Assembly (NCBI GenBank): GCA_023055505.1
Contig: JALIRH010000023.1
Location: 11,652,271 to 11,716,270, forward strand
Reading direction: 5' to 3'
Length of the DNA: 64,000 nt
Origin: Callipepla californica brunnescens
Lineage: Eukaryota; Chordata; Aves; Galliformes; Odontophoridae
Positions 1 to 13,556 of the stretch are shown in pieces. A model generated the notes under the pieces. It worked only from the letters and a program-made list of their open reading frames with translations. It was not told the origin of the DNA and did no database searches. A program made the translations under genes and the position numbers. The stretch's first letter is position 1. The number at the start of each line of letters is the position of its first letter.

Positions 1-2653
1 AACAACACCATGAAGACCCATTCAGCACAAAGATTCTTCAACAAGCTCTAGTGGAACCCTTGTAATGCTGCAATAAGAAAAAATAAAATAAAACAATACA
101 CACACACACACACATATTATTTTGTAAAAACACAAAGACTGCAGGTTATATAGTGAAGGGAAAAATACAAATTAAGAAGTCATTAAAAAAAAAAAAAGGC
201 TTCTGAGAACATACAATGTTTTAGCATAAGGTCAAACAGAGTTTATTTAAATACAGCCTGATTCCTTCAGTCCCTTCAGAACCACATTACTTGGTAGCAC
301 ACACGTTTCGCTCTACTCAGCAGAGGAAGCTTTGAAATGAAAAACATACAGTAATCTTCAGTTAGTCACAATGCCACCGTAAAAAATGTTTTCAGCATGC
401 TATTCATATTTAAATTATGTTACTGAATCTATTTTATGTCTCCAGTTGCTTCAATATGATAAACTGTTCCAAGGGCTGCATCAGTTGTGCATGACTTCCA
501 AACTTCTTTCCTGCAAAAAATGTGTAAGGGATTAGGAGAGGATTATCCCTGCTCAAGACAAGGCACTGAAAAATACCCACCTCCAAATATGATCTCTTTC
601 TCTAAAATAAACAAAACTGAAACTGCAGGTCTAGTTATCTCTATGCAGAAACAGACTATACACTTTAGTATGTGTTTGTTACCCATAAGTCTTAGTCAAC
701 AAACATGTAACTTGTGCTCATTAAGACAGGAGAGGATGCATTCAATACTTTCCTTCCTTGACATATTTACCAATTAAAATCAGCTATGCAAATTTCAAAC
801 CTAAGATTTCTTATTGCAGAGGTTTTTTCTAATCACAACTAGTCTAAAAGAATATGCAGATTCTTAGAAGACAGAAAGGCAATAAGCCACGCTGTGCAGC
901 CATGGCACCTAAAAAATCCATTGCCTAAATGAGAACTGGAGCCTGCCAAATACCAGGCACTGTGGCACAAGACTCAGTGACTTACCACTCAGGTCTCCCC
1001 ACAGCTAAAAGCACAGAAGAAGTTGAGCTTTGGATGTAACATAAGAAAAAAATTCAAAACCATAAACTCATGGCAAAGGGAACGCTACACTACTTGAACA
1101 GAACCATGAAGGATTTAAGTCTTGCGGCAGATATAAGTAAACTGGGAGTAAGTCAATCTGGGATGCGTAGTTACAACTACCATTTAGATACTATGAAGTA
1201 TCATTTTTCCTTCGTATATAATATGAAGTATATTATAAGGCAGTAAACATTCTTAACCCCAAGGATGCACATGAAACAATAAGGAACCAAGCATAACACC
1301 CATACAGGGACAGGAGCATACTGCATTTAGCTGCAGTATGCACCTAGCTGACTGGAAGGCCCATCACTCATTGGATTTCATTTTGCCACTATGTCTAAAT
1401 CTACTTTGGTTCTACTCAGGGAATAAAACTGTAGTGGAAAGGGCGATTATGTGTCAGCAGAAGACCCAGATAGTATAATCTGCTTGAATACAGGGAATTA
1501 ATTTAAACTTATGCTTTCAATTTCCACATCATTTACCACAGTTCTTACATATCTTTTAATTTGAATTGATATTGTAATCAAAGAAATCTGTATGCAGCTG
1601 TCTTGTAGAGTTTGGAAATGCCCTAAATCCCTGACAGACACACAACCAGACTACTACGACCACGCCATTCAAAACTTAACTTTAAATCTGTGCAAGGAGT
1701 CTTCAAAGCAGAAACACCAGAGGTCATAAACATTGCCCTAGTAAAGCTTTAGGGCACTGGAGAGAGTGTTCTGCTCATGAAAGAGATTCTTACCATCATT
1801 TTTTGTTACTGAAGTTCTGCTTATAGAAGAAACAGAGACAATGGATGCTGGGATTATGTGAAATCATCCATATGCTGACAGAGAAAGGTTAACTGATATT
1901 ATGGCCCAAAAGCACTACAGAAAAATTGTGAAAAGAACCCACAGGCAACCTCTGCACAGAAGAACAAAGATTATACACAGTAGACCAAAGATGCTTAAAA
2001 GAAAAGAAATCACAAATCCCAGTGGAGGGATATTGGTGGAGGGAATAAATCTGACTGCTCTCACCAACCAGAACAACAAAGCATGATAAGTAGAAGTGCT
2101 ATTCTAAAAGCTAAGCTAAGGAAATGTAGCTTACTCTTCCACTTTGCTGCAATTCTCTGACAGGTAATTGCTACCTTTATTTCTGGGTGTACGATGGATT
2201 ACATCTTTCCAGCTTTTTAATTTAAGTTATTTATTACATCGATTTTCAAATAAGAAAGAGAAGTTAAACATGTATGTAAACAGTGTAAAAGCATACTGAC
2301 ATCTAAGGTCAACATCAGAATGGGAGACTAATTTCAGTCTGCGTTAGAGGTAGTTATTAAAAATGAACATTTACTGAATCTGAGCATATCGTTATTTGTA
2401 ATCTACAATATTTTCTTCTCTGTGTAAAAAGGGCAAAACTGATTCAGAAAGCACAGTGGAAAACACCAACTCCTCAGAGATTAAATGATGCTATCTTCAC
2501 AGTAGAGACATTTTTATAACAATGAAAACAGTAAACAGCAGAGAATGACAATTCTCATGGTGAGTATCTATGTCCCATGCTTGTGTCATGAGATTAAAAA
2601 CTAAGATAAACAATAAAACCTTTCCTTCTCTCTTCAAAGATGCTTAATCTTAC
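1..2653. other. Intronic/AT-rich stretch without a firm gene
   Basis: AT-rich sequence with simple tracts (a CA microsatellite near 100-114 and an A-run near 186-199). Short stretches on the minus strand have good splice-like borders, for example 986-1004 (TTTTAG acceptor, GTAAGT donor) and about 1794-1816, but they are only about 20 bp and cannot be tested for coding. I see no RNA gene or clear transposon. It most likely belongs to an intron of minus-strand gene B, which continues out of the window to the left. Confidence 0.5.
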
Positions 2654-2794
2654 CTTTCTGGTTAAGACAGTCTTACTCAGCTCTTGGTTGCTGCTGCACT
2701 CTTGATGTAAATATCTACCATGTGCAACTATTCTTTGATGCAATGGAGACAGAAAACATACCAGCCTGGAATTAAGATTCAAAACACTCTGCAT
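2654..2794 (-). CDS. Coding exon of unidentified gene B
   Basis: A 141-bp exon of exactly 47 codons on the minus strand. It is bordered by an acceptor (TTTTTAACAG) at its high-coordinate end and a good donor (AAAG/GTAAGA) at its low-coordinate end. Only one of the three frames is open; it begins MQSVLNLNSRLVCFLSPLHQ and ends with LSKTVLTRK. The exon is phase 0 at both ends. The composition (Leu-, Ser- and His-rich, well mixed) looks like real protein. No domain is recognised. It is the most downstream solid exon of gene B in the window; the stop codon and 3'UTR lie outside or were not found. Confidence 0.65.
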
Positions 2795-3566
2795 CTGTTA
2801 AAAATTCTGAGTCATTTAGTCCTTCTGATTTAATAACGTGAAATTACAGTGTGAGGGGAAAATCTTCTCGATTTTGTTGTGGATAACCAAATTTTACAGT
2901 GACTTATTATACACCAGATTTTTTAATTCTTTAATGTGAACAAGCCACAGGTTGTGTCAGATACTCAGAAACATTTTGACAGTGTTGAGATGATCTCAAT
3001 GAAAGAAGGATCTGATCTGCTAGAACTCTAGTGAAGGTTCTTGAGAAAATATTCGGGCTCAGGGGAAGGAAGTGAAACAATGGAGGGGAAAGCCTATGCA
3101 GCAACCACCTTAGCTAATTGGTGTCCTTCAGCTGAGAGAAGCATGAAGAACCATGTTTCCAAGAGGGACTGTTTCAAACAAAAAAGGCTAGAGTAATAGG
3201 AATAAAAAGTCTGTAGGACAGTTAAGTAATACATTTTCAACTTCTTAAAGGCATATGTAACAAACCTAGCAGTTACCAAGACAACAGAGCAAAATTTCTT
3301 TAGGTAAAAATGTGTTTCCTATCTTCCCAAAACCAAGCCTTATCAAAACCGTATGACAAAACCACTGAAACTTCAGTAACTGCCTAGATTCTGTATGATC
3401 TGATCTGCATAAGGGTTTGTTCAGAGGAGCTCATCATTGCCTCAGAGCTTCAAACTAAGGATACACCCTCATGGAAAGCAACTATTTTATTTCACTTCTA
3501 TCAAAGGAGCTGCATCTAAGTTAAGCTGAAAGCCAATGGGAAAGATGGGATAGAGAATGTGCTTAC
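2795..3566. other. Intron of gene B, with one doubtful exon
   Basis: Mostly intron-like sequence. Near 3119-3176 the minus strand reads a short open stretch (SLLETWFFMLLSAEGHQLAK) after a TTTGAAACAG acceptor, but its donor (GTGGTT) is weak. Its phase does not connect the exon at 3567-3624 to the exon at 2654-2794, so I do not call it. At least one exon is still needed between those two to reconcile the frames. Confidence 0.4.
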
Positions 3567-3624
3567 CTTTCATCATGCAACAGGGAGTTAAAAATGTACC
3601 GCTGCCTGGCAACCATAACACCAG
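3567..3624 (-). CDS. Small coding exon of gene B
   Basis: A 58-bp minus-strand exon with a strong acceptor (GTGTTTTCTGTAG) and a strong donor (GAAAG/GTAAGC). In the preferred frame it reads GVMVARQRYIFNSLLHDE and leaves two bases (AG) for the next exon. A second frame is also open, so the frame is likely but not certain. It carries two bases at its start, so the preceding exon should end in one base; I did not find that exon. Function is unknown. Confidence 0.55.
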
Positions 3625-6600
3625 CTACAGAAAACACAAGATTTTACAGTACACCTCCCCCTCCACCTCAGAAAAATAAAGACTCAAAATTGCTTTTTTT
3701 TTTTTTTTTTTTTTTGGTTGTTACTGTTATTCTGATTGGACCTACACTTAAGCACCTGTGTTTTTTCTGGCTAACTCTGTGCCTAGAAGTGCTTGAAAAG
3801 GGCACAGAGGGATACAGAGATGTTATTCAGAACGGGGAAGAATAATGAGGATGGATGGATGTGCTACCCACAAAGTACCCATCTGACTATAGTGGCACAC
3901 CGGATCTTTTCCATCCCCTTCTCACATTTCAAGAACAACTGAATTAATACTTTTTTGCTGATAACCTGAGGCTCCTTTTCGAGACATGATATATACTTCA
4001 GCCACATTATTAAGAAGCTGCTTGTAAGTACTGGATAGCTTGTCTCTCCTTTCAAAATGGTTAAGAGTTTCGGAGTCCCTGTCTTCTTTTGTTCAGCAAA
4101 ATGAAAGAGCAAGCAGGAGCTACAAGCTATAAAACCCTAGTGGAGAAACAGCAAAACCCCACTAACAGACTTTATTCAAAGGTCTAGGCTAGCCAAAATT
4201 AACTAACTAACTAGCTAATAAATCTGACTGCAACTTCAAAAGGTTTGAGCTTGTAGCTACACAACTTTTATATTCAGTAAAAAAAATACAAAAAACAAAA
4301 ATAACTATGGAATAAGAACACAGGTGCAAAGGGGGAGAAAGTGGGAATGTATAACATAGGTTACAGAAGTTAAAATTAAGTTCTTTATCACCCCCAAGCA
4401 TTTTCTGTTATCATTTTAGCCCGATCTTATTTCCAGACGTTGAGTTGCAACAGCACCACGGTTCCTTTCAGTTTTCTTCTATTCTGAGGATAAAGTGATG
4501 ATTTAGTCCCCATTAAAACAAAACAAAACCCACCACTGCCAACAAATCAAAACAAAGCAACAACAAAAAACCTACAAAGTTGCAGAGAATAGCTCCAAAG
4601 GCTTGAAAGAAAGCCAATCTGTCACTTCCATCTTCTCACAGACTTGCAACTGTGTCACAGTGCTATACCATAAAGGCAGCCCCACCGTCCTCTCAAGTAC
4701 CACTTGTAAAGATGCCATACACTTATGTCCCAAGCTATCAGAGAAAAAAAATGGCCAAATAGGATATTACTCAAGTGTGTCTTCCACTGCTACAAGCTCC
4801 CTGAAATGCTGTGACAACTTCTCAGCACCAGAGCAGATGCACCACAAGATATTACTAGACTTCTGGCTGCCAAAGGCTGGTCTGACTAGACCAGTACCTA
4901 CCTGCATTTGACCAGTCCCAGACTGCACTAAGGCAATTTTTACCTAGCCTGGCATGGGAACAGCTTCTGCACCTCCACTCAGGAAGCATGTGCCCCTGTG
5001 TTCCTCCCTGGGGGATGATGTGAGAAAGGTCACTTGTCCCAGAAGTGCGTCCAGGATGGCTCTCATTCCCCCATACGGGGGAAGACCTTGACCGAAACCT
5101 ACTTTCTGCACAAACACATTTCTGATAGTGGAACTAGTCGCTCCAAGGCAACTACACATTAAATCTGTTCCCAGACATAATTAAACCCTAATGAAGGCTG
5201 GCATTTCTCCACATCTGCAGCTCAGAACAGAACTCGAAGAGTCTTTGTAATTACACTGTCCTCAGCATGTCCTCAGATATATCTCACAGTGACAGGCACA
5301 GCCTGAGCAAGGGAGATTCAGGGTGGGGTGGGAAGGAGGACTGAGCCTAGTTACAGCAGCTTGAACCCCTCAGGTAATGAAAAAAATAACCCTGGTGATG
5401 CTAATCAAGTTAACCAGATCACACAGTATTGCCAGATCTAGGAAAACTCAAACAAGATACATTATGCTGAAAACATAAAACTTTCCACACTCCTCGGTTT
5501 CTATCCACTAAGGAAACAAGCTTATCAGAACACCATTATATACAACACAGTTCCAAGGAAACAAATAAATAAATAAGGAAGGAAAATTGAAGGCTATCAC
5601 CCAAATACACTTCTCTATGCAAAGTTTACAGCTAGAACCTCCAACAAGTCAAGTCAAGAAATACATATAACAGCAGAAAAAAAGAGTAGAATATTAAGAG
5701 TCATAAGGAAGACAGAATACAAACAAGACAGTCTCTAAATACAGGTAGGGCAGCAGTTGTCTTCCTTCAAAATTACTGCTCCTCCCTCACTGCCCAGTGC
5801 TTCTAACTGCCTTCCAAATAACAATTACTTCAAAACAGGTTGCAGACAAAATGAGAGTCAATGGCTCATTTTATTTATTGGCAGAAGTTTGTAGAAAGAA
5901 AATGTACAAATATATGGCCATTTCTTTACAAGAAATTAAGTCCTAATTATTTTGCTTTATTATGTTTTAAATCAGAAAACATGATGCATTTTAAATGTTC
6001 CATGACACCTTGATAAGAGGAATTCTACAATCTCAGGGATTTAAAGTTACTCTCCGTTATCATTTTGTTCCTTTTCAGTGAAGGACCATACCTCCTACAA
6101 TCCTGTCTTTCTCTTCTGACGTCTAAGCCTAAATGCCATTATTCTCCGGTGGTATTTCACTAACATTAAAAGCCATGCCAGTCTGGTTTCCACTCTGCAT
6201 CATGCAAATGAGCAGTCTGGACATCTTGCAAAGCATTAGATTTTTCCATAATTGACCTTACTACAAACATGCACATATTAATTTCACATTTCTTTTCTAT
6301 TAGTTAAACTTCCTTTGGTTTTAATTTCTTAAAGTCAGGACTGAGGATATGGCCTATCTCACAGAAAGGTTTTTAAAATGAAGGCACAATGCCAATGAAT
6401 TATTAATTTTAAATATTGAAGTGGATTAGAAGAAACTACAAAAGCTTTACAGAGTTACATATTTCCCACAGATCTGAAGGGTGATATAGTGCTGCATTAG
6501 TATCACCACTTCACCACAGAGTTCAACACTGTTTCCAATCAGTCAGGCAGGTGGCTACTGTCAAGTTACATGGGCATGTCCGAAGGAACAAAGCCTTTAC

Positions 6601-7448
6601 GCATATAAAGTTGAAGAAGCCCATGGTAGCAAGTAAATCTGATATCTGAAAAGGCACAAACCATTATGAAACCTCTGGCTCCAGCAGTATGTTTTACCTT
6701 CTAAAATATTAGCACAACATGAGGATTCCTTTCAGTTTTCTGAGACTCTGGCATTGTTATCATATGTACTGCAAACTAAGATTCCCAGAAGGGTGTGGAT
6801 GTCCTGCTGTATTCTGTAAGATTTTAAGTCAGTTACCTAGACAGAACAACATAGATAGATTCATAGATACATAGACATACAAAAATAATATACATACAAA
6901 AATAATAGGCTGACAGTAGGAACTTCACCAGGTTGAGTTTTGTTACTATTGAGCAGACAAGTTTCCACAATTGTTCATGCAGATTCTGAGCTCAAATGCG
7001 TTAACAGCCCAGGCCTGAAATTAAAGCATTGTTTCACAAATCTGATTCCAGCAGGCACAAGGTTAATAATCACAGTCAGCAATGGGACAAAGAACTGTTT
7101 GCTCTTCCAGCTCTGTGACTAGATTTTGCCTTTTCTGAAAGCCTCTGAATTTCTGTCTCTCAATAATGCCAAGGGAAAGAATATGAAGAATATGGGGGGG
7201 GGGGAGGGGGAACAAAAACAAACAAACAAAGAGGAAAAGGACCACAAATACACTACAAAGTCCAGTTCACTCTGTGGAGCAGGCACAAAGATCACATAAT
7301 GGGTCCTTTGCTCCTAGGCTGGCTGCCACTTTTTCAGGCCAAACCCTGAAACTCTCTCTAGACAGAATAATCCAGCACCTCTCTGGGCAATCAATCTGTT
7401 CTGGCTATGCAATGACCCTGCACAGAAGAACCTTCCATGATGTCCTAC
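3625..7448. other. Long intron of gene B
   Basis: This stretch has no convincing exon or transposon. It contains a T-run (plus strand, 3691-3714), a G-run at about 7195-7208 next to an AAAC repeat, a GATAGATA-like tract near 6850, and a moderately GC-rich patch at 4920-5160. An open reading frame on the minus strand in that GC-rich patch has no recognisable splice acceptor and was not called. Confidence 0.5.
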
Positions 7449-7531
7449 CTAATGTCTGTTACTGAGAAAACTCTGTATCGGTTTAACATTGTGTCTGTGT
7501 ACAGTACCTGTTCATATGAGTAAATATGTGC
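7449..7531 (-). CDS. Coding exon of gene B
   Basis: An 83-bp minus-strand exon with a strong acceptor (ACATTTCTTTTCAG) and an acceptable donor (ATTAG/GTAGGA). It is phase 0 at the start and leaves two bases at the end. The peptide starts AHIYSYEQVLYTDTMLNRYR and ends VFSVTDI. It is aromatic-rich and protein-like, but no family is recognised. It lies between the 12.35-kb and 3.57-kb exons of the same strand. Confidence 0.55.
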
Positions 7532-10500
7532 CTGAAAAGAAATGTCCAGAGGACCAGGATGTTTCTTAGAGGAACTAAGAGAAGAAGGGTAGGGTGAAGG
7601 CCTAGTGGAAAAGAAGTGGCATGTTACACGCAAGGTAAATTAACGAGGCAAGAATCGCTTCGTATGAAAGTCCTCTGCAATTCAAGTGGATACAAGTATT
7701 ACAGCTAAAGATCTAGATCTATACCTCTGTCAGTGACACATTTTTTGATTCTTGAGTTGAAATGTTTCTTCATACTCCACATTTGTGTTTGAACTCTTAA
7801 GACAAGACATGAGATTCAGGGATATTTTTTATTTAAGCCATTACATTCATTTTCTTTGTATACATGCCAACATTAAAAAAAAAAACAACAACCTTTTAAA
7901 AATATTTCAAGAATTCATAAAGAATCAAAACAAAATTAGGTAAGTTGTTTACAAAAAACAGAAGTTGAAAAAAGGGGTAAAACAGGTACTTAACCTCCTA
8001 ACTTTTTTAAAGTGTACTTAGAAATTTCACCTTTCAATCCTGAATGTATTGCGATTCATCTTCTGGGATCATTAAACACTGTCTAAGATTTACATGGTAG
8101 CAGCAAAAAAATTCAAGGAATTACAACAGCCTACTTCAGTTAAAACAGACTTGTGATTCAGTTAATTTAGATCAGAATTGTTAAGAGAAACTCCATACTT
8201 CCAGTACCTCTGTGTTCAAAGTTTTCTAGTCATAAGACCATAACTTTGATGTAACCATAATCAAAGAACTTATTAGGAGATTGTTCCTTTACCTATCAGG
8301 GTACCTGAGCATAACATTTTAGTTATGGTTACAGAGTACCAGTTGTAGCAGTGCACCAACTCTGTTACGGTTAAGAAGGCAATTTCACCATTTACTTGAA
8401 TAAACGTTCCTGGAGTGAAGTATCTCTCACTCTTACCTGAAAGGTAGGCACTAACCTGCACACACACACACGGACTGTTGTGAGATCAAAACCATCTTGC
8501 ATGACCTTTTACATAATACAGGCCACAGACTTCCATCCTGTAATTCTACAGGTACTCTGTCTACGTATTTGTTTAAAGGCTCCAAAGCACACTCTCACTG
8601 CTCAGACGGACCAGTCCATATAATGACTAATTCTGTTGGCAAGATGAGGCTGCAGCACAGTCTAACAACTTCACAACTGCACAAATCCCAAATTTAGGCC
8701 TTCAGAGAAACCTTGGTAGAATTCTCAATAAACAAAACAAAACCGTCCCACAACTCTATTATCTACACCAATTGCTCTCTCTCCTTCACATCTGCATACA
8801 ATTTTAGCCAGAACTACGGAGCACTGCTAGTCATGCAAAATTGAATCAATTTGTCATACTTCACCATTAAAAAACACTACCACCCAAAGCTCCTCAAAAC
8901 TCTCTTAATTTTATCTGTCTGTCTTGTACTGGCTTAACAATCACTGATGGACTGAAAAAAGTTTCAAACACAATAAAGTTTTCCTGTGAGTTAAAATTTT
9001 CTCTCTTATCATTCCCTGGTACTTCTGCAGTTAGACAGGCCCCAATCATATCTTACTTCCTTCACTTTTTCCAATATTTCACTTCAGCTGAAGTTCCTGC
9101 CACTTTGTACACAAAGTCATCAAACACGATATCAAAGAGACTGCATTTTTGCAAGAAAGAAATATAGAGCATTAGATGAATGCTCAAAAGTAAAATACTT
9201 GTTTTCCACAAGAGATATCCAAAGGACCTCTACAGAAGATCAAAAAAGTAGAGAAGACTTGTCTGTGAAGCAGACTAGGGATAATACCAGTACTTTCCTT
9301 TCCATACTATGCCTAATTTGCCTTTTACTAGCACTTACTCTTTTCAAGTATCGTGAGAATCCTTTTCCTTTTCCATATGCAGTGCTAAGAAACCAACAAA
9401 GATAGCTTTTTAGCCAAACAGATCTTACTTATCAGCAAGGATTATGGTAGTATGTCATCATGCAATATGAACAAGCTAACACTGCCTACATGTCAAGTAC
9501 CTGTGCTATTTGACACATGGAGGAACATTTGAAAAAAAAAAAAAAAAGTTAAAACAAACCTAAAAGACAGAGATGCAGAAGAAAGATCTTTTATCTCATA
9601 AAAATCCTCTTTTCAACATTGCTGACTGACTTCTTTAACCACTGGAACTGCATTTTTTATAACCAGCTGGATTACAAGAGGGACTACTAAGTATATAAAT
9701 CTTTTTCGGGAAAAATGGAGAAAACGTGACATTTTATTCAGATTAAGAACAGACAAATAGAGATCTGCCTGTAATCTCAGCCAACACCTAGAAATTACCA
9801 CTGCAAATGAAATTCTTATGTAGCCTGTTTAATGAATCAATTGGTTGAAAAAAAAAAAAAATCCAAAACTTGTGGCCTACTTTCTTTTCAGAATTATCTC
9901 CAGTCAAGAAAAAAAAAGATCTTTTTCATATAGAACTAAATTTTTTAGTCTTTGACTTACTAACACTCAGTTATTTTGAAGTATGAGATTTTGCTCAAAT
10001 GTCTACATTACAACCACTTCACATACTGTAAGAGATTATCATCCCCCAAAAAAATAAGAAGTGGGTCACAAATCCATGTTAACTGAACACCTGCAAATCT
10101 CAGATCAGGCTGGAAGCCCAATATGCTGGAAGCTGGAATCACCCACTTACTTTCACTGATGCTCAGTATTTGCAGGGACCAAACAGTGGATGTGAGCACA
10201 GTGAGGCAGTGGGAGGTGAGTTTCAGCAGTGATGCTGTCATCACAGCTGTGAAACAGAGGGTCCTCTTCTCCGGTTCAGATTATTATGAGCACAGCACAC
10301 AGGCTATTGTTCATTTTGTTCATAGCTAAAACAGTGACTAGGCTGAAAAACAGAATTTGCTCTAATCAAATAGCGTTCTTTGTATCAAATTGTGCTCCAC
10401 GTATCTGCTGTAGTTTTCACTGAAACAACTAGGAGGCATTACTTTCAGAGCAACCTATGTACAACAAGCGCTTGAATTTTGTAAGGCACAGTCAACATTC

Positions 10501-12353
10501 TTAATATCAGAAGGTTGTTTTAATCAAATGAGTGACAAATCCCAACACTCACAGGAAGAGCTGCAGAACACCATGGATCAGAGGGCCGGAGTGGATCAAA
10601 TGATGTCATGTCCTGGCTCCCTGAAAGTAGTTCTACTTTGAGAGGAAACAACTTTCAGATTTCTCTGCAAAATTCTTTGCTTTGTGTTTCCTGGAGCACA
10701 GGTGAAACAACATCACAAGAGCTCTAACATCCACAAGGGAAGGAATCTCATGACGTCCTGCCATGCTGCTCTTTGGGCATGTCTTCGTGTACCTAAATAA
10801 TACAACTGCTAACTACTCACAGCCATGTACACCATGAACATAAGAAAACCAGCAGAAGCAGACACGCTACCTCCAAGCTCTAACGCAGAGGCAAGCACAC
10901 AACATTCCGCTTCAGAGCAGGCTACAGAAAAAACAAAGGGCAAAAAAAGCTTTTCCTTGCATAGCACAGGTTAGTTCTGAGAGTTTAGTGATACATTTTT
11001 GCATCCCTGGGCATGATGCTGTAGCACATAAAAAAAATACCCAGCATTAAGGCAGAGAGTTTGGAAGCAAGCAGCAAAATTCTGAATCAGAATTATACTG
11101 ATGTGCAAAGACACTGAGGAGAAGGCAAATGTGCACACAGTTATTCTCTCAAGGGAACGGTTCAACTGTAAATGGAAACACTAACACAAAACAAACAAAC
11201 AAAAGTCAGCAATAGAAAACTGGGCAGACAAACTGTGTCCTAAATTCTTTCATCAAGTACAGAAATAATGACACTGCAGCAAGATTCCCAACTCTCCATA
11301 AACCTCCAAGCACACTGGAATAAATGCAAGCACTGCCCTGCATGCACAAAGCAAGATGAATTTCACACAAATACTTGCTCTAGCAATGATGAAAATGCAA
11401 AGCAGACAAACCTAACCAAACAGCAAAAATCAGCACAGGAAAACTGCACTGACAGAATAACTGCTTTATGAAATGGAAAACAATGGTGCAAAACACATGC
11501 TTCCTTCCTTAAGATTCAGAAAATATACAACTAATTCTTCATACTATGTTATTTAACTGCATTGTTAGGGAATAATAATACAAATCACAATTCAGGTAAG
11601 TAAACATGCTGAGAAGCTGAAATATGGATTTCATTTGCAGCCTGTAAAAGTAAGACAAGCATTTTAAAAGGTTCATCCAGGAAACCTGGATAATACATAA
11701 AATAGGAAAGAGAAAAAAGTATCAAGAAAGCCATCAGATCATTTCAAGGTGCAACAGATTCGCTAGTTAACAAGCTCAAATCAATAGTCCTTGCATATTG
11801 CAGAAATGCACCAAAGGAAAACAAATATGAGGGAAATGCTGGAGATGAGAGGGCACAGAAGAATTTAAGTGACTGCAAAATAACACAGACAAAGGACTCA
11901 AGGCTGGCTACCTTGGCTGCAAGTCCTTCTAGGTGCAGTTAAATCCCTTCCACATACATTCACCACAGACCCTAGAGAGGTCTGCCATAACATCATAGCC
12001 AAGCCTTCCACACCTGAGACCTGTTACAGAAAATGCAGCTGTAGCTTTAACTCTTTGATGCTTATTTTTTGCTACTTGTTTTGCCCACAATATTCTGAAT
12101 ACTTCAAAAGACTAAAGAAAAGTTGTCCCTTACAACTGAAGTGTTCTAATTCTCGAAGAATACAAAGAACTTCGTTGCTTCAGAAATTGCTAAATACAGA
12201 GGTATTAGCATTGAAAAATGAGATGTGGTAAGTTAACTGCATCACAAAACAACACAGCAGAAGCTTGTAAGAAAAGCAGCATTCTGTGAATGACAAGATG
12301 AGAGGAATAGTTTGGGGAGAAGTGCCAGCCAAGTACAAATAAATACAGGATAC
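7532..12353. other. Long intron region of gene B
   Basis: AT-rich intron-like DNA with A-runs near 9533-9547 and 9848-9861. A 62-codon open stretch at 9613-9801 on the minus strand would be in phase with the 12.35-kb exon, but its splice signals are weak, so I do not call it. A short open stretch at about 8300-8356 (minus strand) has plausible borders but does not fit the phases. No clear transposon was seen. Confidence 0.45.
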
Positions 12354-12405
12354 CTGGAATATAAGGCCTCTGAGAAAAACTGAAGGAAATGACTTTTTGT
12401 ATTCC
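12354..12405 (-). CDS. Coding exon of gene B (seventh of the phase-linked chain)
   Basis: A 52-bp minus-strand exon with a very strong acceptor (TTATTTCTGTTTTTCCTAG) and a good donor (TTCCAG/GTATCC). Taken after the 12771-12800 exon, its first two bases complete an Arg codon. It then reads NTKSHFLQFFSEALYS and leaves two bases. This frame choice is imposed by the chain from 18.0 kb downward. Function is unknown; the sequence looks helical. Confidence 0.65.
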
Positions 12406-12770
12406 CTAGGAAAAACAGAAATAAGAAGAACACCACCACCAACAACAACAAAAAACAAAAACAGCTTTAGAAGATAACTGAACACTTGAGATCAGGTCAT
12501 AGGGAAAACAAAACGAAAGTCAACAAAACAAAAAAGTAAATACACACTTGTAACTTTGAAGGTCAATGGAGCCCTAGATCTGATTAATTTTGGAGGCTAT
12601 GAAATCTCTCTTCTCCTTATCTGAAGGACTAAAAAGAGGCTAGAAAAATATGTAATCAAAGATGATATAAAACGCCATAATTAGTTCCTGCAGGAATTAC
12701 TCAGGTTCATAGCTAACTGTATAATTCCACATCAGTGATACATAATTCTATAGCAGGAAGCTTTTCTTAC
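12406..12770. other. Intron of gene B between the 12.77- and 12.35-kb exons
   Basis: A 365-bp intron with a T-rich 3' tract on the minus strand, formed partly by an ACC/AAC-type simple sequence near 12430-12470. Nothing else is seen in it. Confidence 0.6.
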
Positions 12771-12800
12771 GTTTAAAAACATCTCCATGCTTCTTTAAGG
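12771..12800 (-). CDS. Micro-exon of gene B
   Basis: A 30-bp minus-strand exon with a clear acceptor (CTCTTGATTTTCCAG) and donor (AAAC/GTAAGA). Only one frame is open; it reads LKKHGDVFK with two bases before and one after. Those phases match the exon above (13557-13755) and the exon below (12354-12405). That match is the main argument for such a short exon. Confidence 0.6.
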
Positions 12801-13556
12801 CTGGAAAATCAAGAGATTCTAGACCTTTCACCAAGGTCCACATTTAGTTTGAAGTTAAACGACATGCAGAGGGCTCTTTCTACTCCTAAGATTCTGTGAG
12901 ATTCTGCAAGACAGAAAAACTTAAGTCAGAAATGGATTCTACATAAAGGAAGTTGTGAGATCTGAAACTGGAGCACAAGGCATCACAAGAGCTCTGGCCC
13001 CAGTAGTGAACCATGGCAGCCCACAGCAGATTATTCTGCTGCTCTGGTGTGCAGAGCAGCACATGCAGAAAGAACCTGATTACGATGAGCTGAAAATACA
13101 GAGAGCCGAGGCTGAAGCAGAATCATTATATCTAGCAATTGAAAAAAGTCAACCAAATCCAAACTCTTTTGGATGGAGTTGTCACTGGCCCATTAAAGGC
13201 TCATCTCCACAAGCACAGAGGAAGACAGGAACCCACACTACACTATCTTTGTGGAACAAGCACTGGCATTCTCTCAAGCCTCAACTCCTGCGTGCAGCCA
13301 TGGAGAACAACTGAGATGAGTCACCAGCAGCAGCAGCTGCCTCAGTTCCGCTGAGCTGTCGGGTCTGGCATGATTTATTTTGCTCTAGCAGTATAGCATT
13401 AAACTAGACTCAGAACACTCACTGCTCTATAAAACTGACATGCTAGCAATGCACTGTAATCCTACCAAGCTAAATCAAAATCACTTTGACTAATGTACCT
13501 ACAGGTTAAAATATTATTAAATAAAAATGGTATTTACAAGTATTTCTGTAAATCAC
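12801..13556. other. Intron of gene B containing a chance plus-strand ORF
   Basis: Intron between the 13.56- and 12.80-kb exons. It holds a moderately GC-rich patch (about 12955-13355) with a 119-codon plus-strand open frame. That frame has no recognisable motif, and its composition (runs of SQPNPNS, HWHSLKPQ) does not suggest a known family. I see no splice context for it and treat it as probable chance or an old unrecognised insertion. Confidence 0.45.

Noticed and set aside
986..1004. 19-bp minus-strand segment with strong acceptor and GTAAGT donor
   Set aside because: Too short to test for coding and not a multiple of three. It could be a micro-exon of gene B, but chance is equally likely without transcript data.
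1794..1816. 23-bp minus-strand segment between acceptor- and donor-like sites
   Set aside because: Same reason as above; no phase support.
4944..5159. 71-codon minus-strand frame in a GC-richer patch
   Set aside because: It ends at a TAG/GTAAAA donor-like site but has no acceptor, and the sequence has no recognisable features.
9613..9801. 62-codon minus-strand frame in phase with the 12.35-kb exon
   Set aside because: The acceptor is weak, no clear donor is present, and the peptide is not convincing.
12955..13314. 119-codon plus-strand frame
   Set aside because: No family resemblance and no splice context. It lies within a gene B intron on the opposite strand.
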